DNA of 64,000 nucleotides from Rhizobium lentis (lineage in GTDB: Bacteria; Pseudomonadota; Alphaproteobacteria; Rhizobiales; Rhizobiaceae), in the NCBI RefSeq assembly GCF_014200175.1, contig NZ_JACHBD010000008.1, forward strand, positions 124,001-188,000. The letters run 5' to 3'. Positions within the stretch are counted from its first letter, which is position 1; each line of letters opens with the position of its first letter. A model generated the notes under the pieces. It ran no database searches. It was not told the origin of the DNA and saw nothing but the letters and a program-made list of their open reading frames with translations. Position numbers and translations under genes: made by a program. Of this stretch, positions 57,215 through 64,000 are shown piece by piece.

Positions 57215-57670
57215 TTAGATGGGTTCGACCGTGAGGTCGCGGCCGTTGCTCGCGACGACCTTGACTTGCGTCCCTACGGGCAGATCAGGCCCCATCACCT
57301 GCCACAGCGTATCATCGAGACGGATGCGGCCGCGGCCTTCACGAATCGGCTCGTGCAGCGTCGCGGTACGGCCGACGAGGCTCGCGCCGCGCTGATTGAG
57401 GAAGGGCTCGTCGGTGGCGGCATTGCGCAGCATCAGCCGACGGCCGGCAAAGGTCGTGGCAACGGCGAGCAAGGCAAAAAGGATCGCCTGCAACTCCCAG
57501 ACCCAGAACGCGCTGTCCCAGAACAGCAGCGACAGTGCACCGACGATCAAGGCAGCGAGGCCGATCCACACCAGGAAGAAGCCGGGCACGATCATTTCCG
57601 CGGCGAGCAGAACCAGGCCAACAACCCACCAGCTCCACGGACCGAGTTCGGCGATGATCTTCGCCAGCAT
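57215..57670 (-). CDS. NfeD-like membrane protein
   Basis: 151 residues with three membrane helices in the first 90 residues (WWVVGLVLLAAEMIVPGFFLVWIGL and neighbours) and a C-terminal OB-fold of the NfeD type. Begins 3 bases after the SPFH gene stop. NfeD proteins act with SPFH partners in membrane quality control; the short type here lacks the serine-protease half. Confidence 0.88.
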   Translation of the reverse strand: MLAKIIAELGPWSWWVVGLVLLAAEMIVPGFFLVWIGLAALIVGALSLLFWDSAFWVWELQAILFALLAVATTFAGRRLMLRNAATDEPFLNQRGASLVGRTATLHEPIREGRGRIRLDDTLWQVMGPDLPVGTQVKVVASNGRDLTVEPI

Positions 57671-57673
57671 GGC

Positions 57674-58702
57674 TCAGCGCTCCGGATCGGGGTTGAAGGG
57701 GTTGGGGGTCGGCGGATTGATCGGCGGCGTCGAGCGGACCGGCGCGGGGCGCGGACGCGGCGGCGGAGGCGGCGGATTGCCGGCGTCGCCGAAGACCTCC
57801 CGGGCGATGGCGCCGATGCCGCCGAGGGAGCTGAGGATAGACGAGGCTTCCATGGGCATCAGCACGATCTTGGAGTTGGGCGCAGAGCCGACCGAGGCGA
57901 GCGCTTCGGTGTATTTCTGCGCGACGAAATAGTTGATCGCCTGAACGTCGCCGGCGGCAATCGCCTCGGAGACCATCCGCGTCGCCTTGGCTTCGGCCTC
58001 GGCCAGGCGCTCGCGGGCTTCGGCGTTGCGGAAGGCGGCTTCGCGCTGGCCCTCGGCCTGCAGGATCGCGGATTGCTTGGCGCCTTCGGCCCTCAGAATC
58101 TGCGCATTGCGCGCGCCTTCGGCTTCCAAGACCTGCGCGCGCTTTTCGCGCTCGGCCTTCATCTGGCGGGCCATCGCATCGACGAGGTCGCGCGGCGGTT
58201 GGATGTCTTTGATTTCGACGCGGGTGACCTTGATGCCCCAGGGCTGCACGGCCTCGTCGACGACACGCAGCAGCCGGTCGTTGATCGCATCGCGGTTGGA
58301 AAGCAGTTCGTCGAGATCCATCGAGCCCATGACCGAGCGGATGTTGGTCATGGTGAGATTGAGGATGGCGTTTTCCAGGTTGGCAACCTGATAGGCGGAC
58401 TGAGCTGCGTTCAACACCTGATAGAAGGCGACGGCATCGGCCGAAACCGAGGCGTTATCCTTGGTAATCACCTCCTGGGTCGGCACGTTCAGCACCTGCT
58501 CCATCACGTTCAATCGGGCGCCGACGCGCTCGATGAAGGGTGTGATGAGGTTGAGGCCCGGCTCCAGCGTGCGGGTATAACGGCCGAAGCGCTCGATCGT
58601 ATAGCGGTAGCCCTGCGGCACCGTCTTGATCCCGGCGAAGAGGACCAGGATGACGAAGACGACCAGCACGATCACGACGATATCGAAACCGCCCAAAAGC
58701 AT
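57674..58702 (-). CDS. SPFH/band-7 paraslipin (QmcA-like)
   Basis: 342 residues from ATG 58702, which has GGGAGGG seven bases upstream; a second ATG 5 codons earlier is part of that ribosome site. One membrane helix (VIVLVVFVILVLFAGI), SPFH domain with TVPQGYRYTIERFGRYTRTLEPGLNLI, an Ala/Glu-rich coiled coil (AEREKRAQVLEAEGARNAQ) and a Pro-rich tail. It oligomerises on the inner membrane with its NfeD partner next door and probably scaffolds membrane protease activity. Confidence 0.92.
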   Translation of the reverse strand: MLLGGFDIVVIVLVVFVILVLFAGIKTVPQGYRYTIERFGRYTRTLEPGLNLITPFIERVGARLNVMEQVLNVPTQEVITKDNASVSADAVAFYQVLNAAQSAYQVANLENAILNLTMTNIRSVMGSMDLDELLSNRDAINDRLLRVVDEAVQPWGIKVTRVEIKDIQPPRDLVDAMARQMKAEREKRAQVLEAEGARNAQILRAEGAKQSAILQAEGQREAAFRNAEARERLAEAEAKATRMVSEAIAAGDVQAINYFVAQKYTEALASVGSAPNSKIVLMPMEASSILSSLGGIGAIAREVFGDAGNPPPPPPRPRPAPVRSTPPINPPTPNPFNPDPER

Positions 58703-58862
58703 GAAAAACCCTCCCATCGGCGCATGCGCCCACTCACTGAATGTGGTGAGTTAGCATGTTCTTTGCGAGGAAGAAATGCACCACCTCCGAGGGAAATAGA
58801 ATGTGGCGTCTCGGCAGGATTCATCGGGGCGACCCGTCGAATGACGGGTCCGCGAAGGTCTC

Positions 58863-59897
58863 TCAGACCCAACCTTGCAATTCGCGGCGGACGACCCTTT
58901 CCAGCACCTTCATGCCGTCCTCACTGTCGTTGAGGCAGGGAATATGCGCGAACTTCTCGCCGCCATTTTCGTGGAACGAATGGGCGGCCTGCTCGGCGAT
59001 TTCTTCGAGCGTTTCCAGACAGTCGGAAACGAAGCCGGGATTGATGACGGCGATGCGCTTGACGCCGTCGCGGGCGAGTTTCTCCACCGTCTTGTCGGTA
59101 TAGGGCTGCAGCCATTCCTCCGGCCCGAAGCGGGACTGGAAGGTGACCGTGAAGTTTTCCTCGGTCAATCCGAGCCGCTCGCGCAGTAGCCGTCCGGTCT
59201 TCTGGCACTGACAGTAATAGGGATCACCCTGCTTGAAATAGGACATCGGAATGCCGTGGAACGAGGCGATCAGCATCTCCGGCTTCCAGTCGAGTGTCGA
59301 AAGATGCCGTTCGACAGATTGGGCGAGCGCCTCGATATAGGTCTCGTCGTCGTGATAATCGGGCACGGTACGCAGCGCCGGCTGCCAGCGCATCGTGAGA
59401 AGTTTCTGGAAGGCCTTGTCGTTGACGGTGGCGGTCGTCGCCGCGGCATATTGCGGATAAAGCGGGAAGAGCACGATACGGTCGCAGCCCTCCTGCTTCA
59501 GCACGTCGATGCGTGAGGCGATCGACGGTGTGCCATAGCGCATCGCCCAGTCGACCTTGACGTTATCGAGATCCTTCAGCCGCCCGGCCATCAGTTCCGA
59601 CTGATTGCGCGTATAGGTACGGAGAAAACTTTCGTTCCTCTCCTTGTTCCAGATCAGCTCGTAGGCCTTGCCGACCTTCTGCGGGCGCCTGTTGAGCACG
59701 ATGCCGAACAGGATCGGATACCACTTCCAGCGCGACCATTCGATGACGCGGCGATCGGTCAGGAACTCCCTGAGATAGCGGCGCATCGAGGCGTAGTCGG
59801 TTCCGTCGGGCGTGCCGAGATTGACCAGCAGGACGCCGATCTTGCCTGACTTGACGGCCGGATGATCCGCCGGACGGAGTGAAATATCTGCTGTCAT
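58863..59897 (-). CDS. hemH: Ferrochelatase
   Basis: 344 residues. N-terminal KIGVLLVNLGTPDG, mid-region ASFHGIPMSYFKQGD with the catalytic His, and C-terminal NPGFVSDCLETLEEIAEQ with the Glu/Asp pair are all present. It inserts ferrous iron into protoporphyrin IX. It reads toward the SPFH genes and has its own start with no overlap. Confidence 0.96.
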   Translation of the reverse strand: MTADISLRPADHPAVKSGKIGVLLVNLGTPDGTDYASMRRYLREFLTDRRVIEWSRWKWYPILFGIVLNRRPQKVGKAYELIWNKERNESFLRTYTRNQSELMAGRLKDLDNVKVDWAMRYGTPSIASRIDVLKQEGCDRIVLFPLYPQYAAATTATVNDKAFQKLLTMRWQPALRTVPDYHDDETYIEALAQSVERHLSTLDWKPEMLIASFHGIPMSYFKQGDPYYCQCQKTGRLLRERLGLTEENFTVTFQSRFGPEEWLQPYTDKTVEKLARDGVKRIAVINPGFVSDCLETLEEIAEQAAHSFHENGGEKFAHIPCLNDSEDGMKVLERVVRRELQGWV

Positions 59898-59959
59898 TCT
59901 GGCCCCAATACTCGTTGTCTCGTCGGCTCATACGCAGCTTCGAGATCATGGTTCACGCT

Positions 59960-59995
59960 ATAGAAAGAAAAGCCGGCCCGGGAAACCCCGGGCCG
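59960..59995 (-). terminator. Terminator of the 5'-nucleotidase gene
   Basis: Minus-strand CGGCCCGGG/CCCGGGCCG hairpin followed by CTTTTCTTTCT, 26 bases after the stop at 60021. Confidence 0.8.
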
Positions 59996-60020
59996 ACCGA
60001 TGGCGTCGAGACAGATCGTC

Positions 60021-61997
60021 TTACTTGGCGGGAACCTGGATCTCCTTGCCGACCGTCAGGTGCCGCGGATCCGGCTTGCCGTTGGCTTCCGAAAGCTTCC
60101 GCCACAGCGTGCCGTCGCCATAGAAGGTCACGGCGAGATCCCAGAAGGTGTCGCCGGCTGCGATCACGTGGGTCGAGGGCGTCGTTGCCGCAGGCGCGGA
60201 GGCTGCCGGCGCGGGCGTCGGTTCCGGGGCGGGCGCGGGTGCGGCCGGTGCAGCCGGAGCAGGCTCGGTGGCCGGAGCGGGTGCGGCCGGTGCTGCAGGA
60301 GCAGGGGCGGGCTCGGCGGTTGGTGCCGGCGTTGCCGGAGCTGCAGGGGCGGGGGCAGGTTGGGTGGTTGATGCCGGCGCCTGCGCCACAGTCGTGCCGA
60401 TTTCCGTCACGCGGCCATCGGTATAGGGCTTATAAGGCGAATGCGCAGCCAGATACTCGGCGGTTACGTCGGCGAGATCCGGGCCGTAATCATAGACATT
60501 CTTGCCTTCCTTGAAGATCGAATAGCCGTCGCCGCCGGCCCGCATGAAGTTGTTGGTAGCTAGCTTGTAGGTCTTCGCCTGGTCGATCGGAGCGAAACTG
60601 TCGCCTTCCTTCACCTGGACATCGCTGACGCGGCTGCCGACAGGCTTGGACTGGTCGAACGAGAATTTCAGGCCGGCGACCTGCGGAAAGCGGCCGGCGC
60701 CCTGATCGATCTGGCTGACGCCGTTTTCGAGCGCCTTGACGACGTCTGCGCCGGTGGCCTCGAAAGTGGCGAGCGTGTTCTGGAAGGGCAGCACGGTGAT
60801 GACCTCGCCCTGGGTGACATCACCGCCGTCGATCGAAGCACGCAGGCCGCCGCCATTCTGAACGGCAATGGTGACGCCCTGGTTCTTCGTGCGGTCAAGC
60901 ATGGCGTCGGCCACCAGATTGCCCATCGAGCATTCCTTGACGCGGCAGACTTTACGATCGCCCTCGATCGGACCTTCGGAGGCGCCGATCACCTTCTTGC
61001 GTAATTCCTCGATCGGCTTCGCGAGTTCGGCGACGCGGGTGACGATGGCCGGATCGGGCGTGAAGGACGAGTCGATCAAGATCGGGTCGCCCTTGGCATC
61101 CTTGACGACGCCGCTATCGTCGAAATTGACGACGATATCACCGAGATATTTGCTGTAGGAGGCAGCCTGGACGACCGGCACCTTGTAGCCGCCGGGATTG
61201 TCGACCATCGTCGGATATGGGCCTTCAGCCTTCGGATCGGTGTTGGACAGCAGGCTGTGGGAATGGCCGCCGACGACGACATCGACATCCGGAATCTTGG
61301 CGATGACGGCGAGGTCGCGGGGATAACCGACATGGGTGAGCGCAATGATCTTGTTGACGTCCTGGCCCTTCAGCTCCTGAACCGCTGAAGTAATGGACTG
61401 GACGTCATCGGCGATGGTGACGTTCGGGCCGGGAGAGGACAATTCGGGCGTATCATTGGTGACGGCGCCGACGATGCCGATCTTCTGGCCGCCGACATCG
61501 AGCACCAGCGACGGCTTGATGCGGTCGCCGAGCTTGGAGGCAGCGGTCGCCTTGACGTTCGCCGTCACGACCGGGAATTGCACCTTGTCGAGGAAGGTCG
61601 CGAGACCATCCTCGCTGTCGTCGAATTCATGGTTGCCGACGGTCATGGCGTCGAACTTCATCAGGTTCAGGAATTCGGCTTCGGCCGCGCCCTTGTAGGT
61701 GGTGTAGAAGAGCGAGCCCTGGAAATTGTCGCCGGCGTTCAGCAGAAGGACATTCTTGCCCGATAGCGCCTGGCGGCGCTGGTCGATCGCGGTCTTCAGG
61801 CGCGCGGCACCGCCGAAGCATTCCTTCTTGCCTTCCTCCTCGGCCGAGCAGGTGGAATCGAACTTGTTGATCGATTCGATGCGGGAATGGAAATCGTTGA
61901 TATGAAGAATATTGAGTTCGTAATCCGCAAAGGCGGCGCCCGCGCTCAGCGCCAGCATGGACGCGGTCAAAAGACCGAAGCTGAAAGACTTCGTCAT
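60021..61997 (-). CDS. 5'-nucleotidase family protein with Ala/Pro linker and LysM domain
   Basis: 658 residues from ATG 61997 (AGGAGAACAGGG before it), the start that opens the signal peptide FSFGLLTASMLALSAGAAFA. A calcineurin-like metallophosphatase domain (LHINDFHSRIES, NAGDNFQGS, GNHEFDDSEDG, GGHSHSLLS) is followed by the 5'-nucleotidase C-terminal domain (QNGGGLRASIDGGDVTQGE). Then comes an Ala/Pro/Glu-rich linker of about 70 residues (encoded at roughly 60180-60390) and a C-terminal LysM (HVIAAGDTFWDLAVTFYGDG). It should hydrolyse nucleotides in the periplasm while bound to peptidoglycan. Confidence 0.92.
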   Translation of the reverse strand: MTKSFSFGLLTASMLALSAGAAFADYELNILHINDFHSRIESINKFDSTCSAEEEGKKECFGGAARLKTAIDQRRQALSGKNVLLLNAGDNFQGSLFYTTYKGAAEAEFLNLMKFDAMTVGNHEFDDSEDGLATFLDKVQFPVVTANVKATAASKLGDRIKPSLVLDVGGQKIGIVGAVTNDTPELSSPGPNVTIADDVQSITSAVQELKGQDVNKIIALTHVGYPRDLAVIAKIPDVDVVVGGHSHSLLSNTDPKAEGPYPTMVDNPGGYKVPVVQAASYSKYLGDIVVNFDDSGVVKDAKGDPILIDSSFTPDPAIVTRVAELAKPIEELRKKVIGASEGPIEGDRKVCRVKECSMGNLVADAMLDRTKNQGVTIAVQNGGGLRASIDGGDVTQGEVITVLPFQNTLATFEATGADVVKALENGVSQIDQGAGRFPQVAGLKFSFDQSKPVGSRVSDVQVKEGDSFAPIDQAKTYKLATNNFMRAGGDGYSIFKEGKNVYDYGPDLADVTAEYLAAHSPYKPYTDGRVTEIGTTVAQAPASTTQPAPAPAAPATPAPTAEPAPAPAAPAAPAPATEPAPAAPAAPAPAPEPTPAPAASAPAATTPSTHVIAAGDTFWDLAVTFYGDGTLWRKLSEANGKPDPRHLTVGKEIQVPAK

Positions 61998-62163
61998 CCC
62001 TGTTCTCCTGATTGAGGCGAAAGATCCCCCTCGCCGATCCCTTCCATAGTCCGCCGGGGCGGTACCCGGCATGCCGATGTTCCATGACACAGCATATGAC
62101 TGCAAGGGAAAGCTGGGCCAGACGGCACTCTTTCCAAGAGGGGCGGGACAAAAAAGCCGGCTG

Positions 62164-62482
62164 CTACCCCGGCATTCGCCGCCGGCGTCGTTTCGGTGGA
62201 GTTCGTGCACAGCCTCGGCAATATTCGGAACCGCGGAGAGGCCCCATGAACAGGCAGAGAAGGGAAACGAGGCGATGAAAGCGCCGCCCGGCGCGATAGA
62301 CACGGAGCGTGCCGACGCCAAAGATCAGCACGACCGGCAGGGCGAAGATCAACAGCTGCAGCGGTCCGTCCCAACCGGAAGCGTCGATGTCCTGGGCATG
62401 ATAGCGTTGGCCGGCAACACGACGGCCAACGCGGCAAGCGGCATTGCAGCAGCAGGATGAGATAACCGGCGACGGCCCGCAT
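62164..62482 (-). pseudogene. Possible frameshifted small membrane protein
   Basis: From the ATG at 62482 one frame reads MRAVAGYLILLLQ, a signal-like start. A second frame (ATG at 62444) reads MPLAALAVVLPANA, also signal-like. A third frame carries LQLLIFALPVVLIFGVGTLRVY (around 62275-62365) and ends at 62164. No single frame joins the pieces, so this may be the remains of a small membrane protein with two frameshifts. It could also be chance in a high-GC spacer. It accounts for most of the 516 bases between omp10 and the nucleotidase gene. Confidence 0.25.
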
Positions 62483-62513
62483 GGTGTGTTTCGGTTGCCT
62501 ATCGCCTGGCACT

Positions 62514-62888
62514 TCAGCCGCGGCGGGAAAGCGTGAATTGGGACCCTGTTGCGGTGGTGCAATTAAGCTGGCTTGATCCAATGAGGGCACAATTGACGAG
62601 AGAGCTTGTTTTTTTCACATTCGAGTAAAGGTTAATCTGAATAATTTGATCAGGTCCGACCGTATAAGTTCCCGATGCCATCTGCGTGTTTGTTCCGTCG
62701 CTTGTGCGAGTTACAAACTGCCCACCTGTGAAGGTGGAGGTTAAGCCATTGGCATCCGTCCATTCGCCTTCAACAGAATTCGTAACGGGTGGGGCGACTG
62801 CAGCCACCCTCTGTCGCGGCTCCGGTGAAACGCAGGCGGCAAGAGCGGCCGCGGCACCGACAAGAACGAGACCAGTTCTGATTTTCAT
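62514..62888 (-). CDS. omp10: Outer-membrane lipoprotein Omp10 family
   Basis: 124 residues. Lipoprotein signal peptide ending AAALAAC (Cys19 is the lipidated residue). The mature part (EGEWTDANGLTSTF, QMASGTYTVG, LNCTTATGSQFTLSRRG) strongly resembles Brucella Omp10, a conserved Rhizobiales outer-membrane lipoprotein of the protease-inhibitor-like beta-barrel fold. Role is structural or in envelope stability; enzymatic activity is not known. Confidence 0.85.
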   Translation of the reverse strand: MKIRTGLVLVGAAAALAACVSPEPRQRVAAVAPPVTNSVEGEWTDANGLTSTFTGGQFVTRTSDGTNTQMASGTYTVGPDQIIQINLYSNVKKTSSLVNCALIGSSQLNCTTATGSQFTLSRRG

Positions 62889-63009
62889 AAGGCTTCTCCC
62901 GGCGATTCGGCGTGGCGGTCACCCACCAAGTTCGGGCAAAACATGGCGTGCGCCCGCCACGATGGCAAGGCTTGGCGCGGCGGGGGCGCCATTTATACAG
63001 CCGGCGTTA

Positions 63010-63037
63010 CAAAAATGCCCGCCTTGCGGCGGGCATC
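63010..63037 (-). terminator. Terminator of the homospermidine synthase gene
   Basis: Minus-strand ATGCCCGCC/GGCGGGCAT stem followed by TTTTTG, 22 bases after the stop at 63059. Confidence 0.85.
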
Positions 63038-63058
63038 ATCGAGCGTGTGCGAGCGCTC

Positions 63059-64000
63059 TCAGCGAACGAGAATGTTGCGGAACTGCCACGGATCCCTGGT
63101 GTCGATGTCCTCTGGGAAGAGGCCCGGACGGCCGTCGAGCGGGGTCCAGTCGGTATAATGACCTTCGACCGGGCCGAGATAGGGCATCTGCACTTCGAGG
63201 CAGCGCTTGTAGTCGATCTCGTCGGCTTCGACGATGCCGGCCGTCGGGTGTTCCAGCGCCCAGACCATGCCGGCGAGAACGGCTGATGTGACCTGCAGGC
63301 CGGTGGCGTTCTGGTAGGGCGCGATGCGGCGGGTTTCTTCGAGCGACAGTCGCGAGCCATACCAGTAGGCGTTCTTCTCATGACCGTAGAGCAGGACGCC
63401 GAGTTCGTCGATGCCGTCCTCCAATTCGTCCTCGTCGAGAACGTGATGGACCGGCTGCGACGTACCACCATTGCCGAACATCTCGTGCAGGGAGAGCACG
63501 GCGTCATTGGCTGGATGATAGGCGTAGTGGCAGGTCGGGCGGAAGGTCACTTTGCCGTCCTTGTCGCGGACCGTGAAGTAATCGGCGATCGAGATCGACT
63601 CGTTATGGGTGACGAGGAAGCCATATTGCGGACCGGGCGTCGGGCACCAGGTGCGCACGCGGGTGTTGGCGCCCGGCTGCTCCAGGTAGATCGCCGCCTT
63701 GTTGCCCTTCTTGTGCTTCTTGGCGTTCTTCGGCATCCATTCTTCATGCGTGCCCCAGCCGAGTTCGGCCGGCTGCATGCCTTCGGAGATGAAGCCTTCG
63801 ACGGACCAGGTGTTCCAGAAGACGTTGAGCGGTTTCGGATGCTTGGTGCGCTGGGTGTCGCGCTCGGCAATGTGGATGCCCTTGACGCCGAGCTTCTTCA
63901 TCAGCTTGGCCCAGCCTTCGCGATCGTGCTGGTCCGGCTCCTCGAACTTGACACCAATGTCATTGGCGAGGTTGACCAGCGCCTGCTTGACGAACCAGGA
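63059..64000 (-). CDS. hss: Homospermidine synthase, C-terminal 313 residues
   Basis: The frame runs unbroken from the window end (SWFVKQALVNLAND) to a stop at 63059, so the N-terminal third with the NAD-binding Rossmann region is outside. Visible family sequences include LNVFWNTWSVEGFISEG, LGWGTHEEWMPK and YQNATGLQVTSAVLAGMVWAL. It makes sym-homospermidine from two putrescines, the main polyamine of rhizobia. A saccharopine-dehydrogenase-like relative is the only alternative, and the overall sequence favours Hss. Confidence 0.92.
   Translation of the reverse strand, partial: SWFVKQALVNLANDIGVKFEEPDQHDREGWAKLMKKLGVKGIHIAERDTQRTKHPKPLNVFWNTWSVEGFISEGMQPAELGWGTHEEWMPKNAKKHKKGNKAAIYLEQPGANTRVRTWCPTPGPQYGFLVTHNESISIADYFTVRDKDGKVTFRPTCHYAYHPANDAVLSLHEMFGNGGTSQPVHHVLDEDELEDGIDELGVLLYGHEKNAYWYGSRLSLEETRRIAPYQNATGLQVTSAVLAGMVWALEHPTAGIVEADEIDYKRCLEVQMPYLGPVEGHYTDWTPLDGRPGLFPEDIDTRDPWQFRNILVR

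Noticed and set aside
60180..60390. The GC-rich Ala/Pro repeat as a tandem DNA repeat or CRISPR-like array
   Set aside because: It stays in frame as a protein linker, units are irregular in length and there are no unique spacers.

Overview
This is about 64 kb of high-GC alphaproteobacterial chromosome, most probably Rhizobium (R. leguminosarum/R. etli group) or a close relative. The evidence is the gene content: a glgPBCA-pgm-glgX operon, cpdR beside an N-formylglutamate amidohydrolase and a hisN-type phosphatase with the alphaproteobacterial sRNA mmgR between them, a ROSE-type RNA thermometer before an hsp20, a RopA/Omp2b-type porin, an Omp10 lipoprotein, homospermidine synthase and two rhizobial-style intergenic palindromes. 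I see no prophage, transposase, plasmid-maintenance gene or CRISPR array. Codon use is uniform, so this looks like core chromosome.

Layout. (1) 1-169: start of a MaoC-type dehydratase, cut by the window edge. (2) 262-11285, minus: six-gene glycogen operon transcribed glgP-glgB-glgC-glgA-pgm-glgX. (3) 11561-12799: a lone TadG-like von Willebrand protein. (4) 12916-21760, minus: a two-component pair followed by a transglutaminase/DUF2126 protein, a circularly permuted ATP-grasp/alpha-E fusion and a second transglutaminase. This looks like an amidoligase peptide-tagging or peptide-synthesis system and is the least understood part of the window. (5) 21856-28427: an adenylate cyclase with TolB-like and TPR parts, an orphan solute-binding protein and a tctCBA tricarboxylate transporter. 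(6) 28580-32743: small proteins, a TerC-like DUF475 membrane protein, an MgtC-like protein, a membrane-anchored nuclease-fold protein and a secreted protein. (7) 33242-35761: porin, a small hypothetical protein, tRNA-Val(GAC) and cpdR. (8) 35949-42995: amidohydrolase, mmgR, hisN, a lipase-like hydrolase, hsp20 under an RpoH-like promoter and ROSE leader, a bile-acid-symporter-like carrier divergent from a LysR regulator, and threonine aldolase. (9) 43489-49885: glutamate synthase gltB-gltD. (10) 50099-59897: mostly envelope functions (SGNH hydrolase, lytic transglycosylase, galU, beta-barrel protein, kdsD, NfeD/SPFH pair) plus hemH. (11) 60021-64000: LysM-tethered 5'-nucleotidase, omp10 and the C-terminal part of homospermidine synthase.

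Connections. Glucose-1-phosphate links pgm and glgC (storage) with galU (UDP-glucose for envelope and exopolysaccharide) and glgP (mobilisation). MmgR is known in Sinorhizobium to limit polyhydroxybutyrate granules, so two carbon-storage controls lie in the same window. GltBD, tctCBA and the polyamine gene fit C4/C6-acid-fed nitrogen metabolism. All functional calls are from reading protein motifs and context; no database search was possible.
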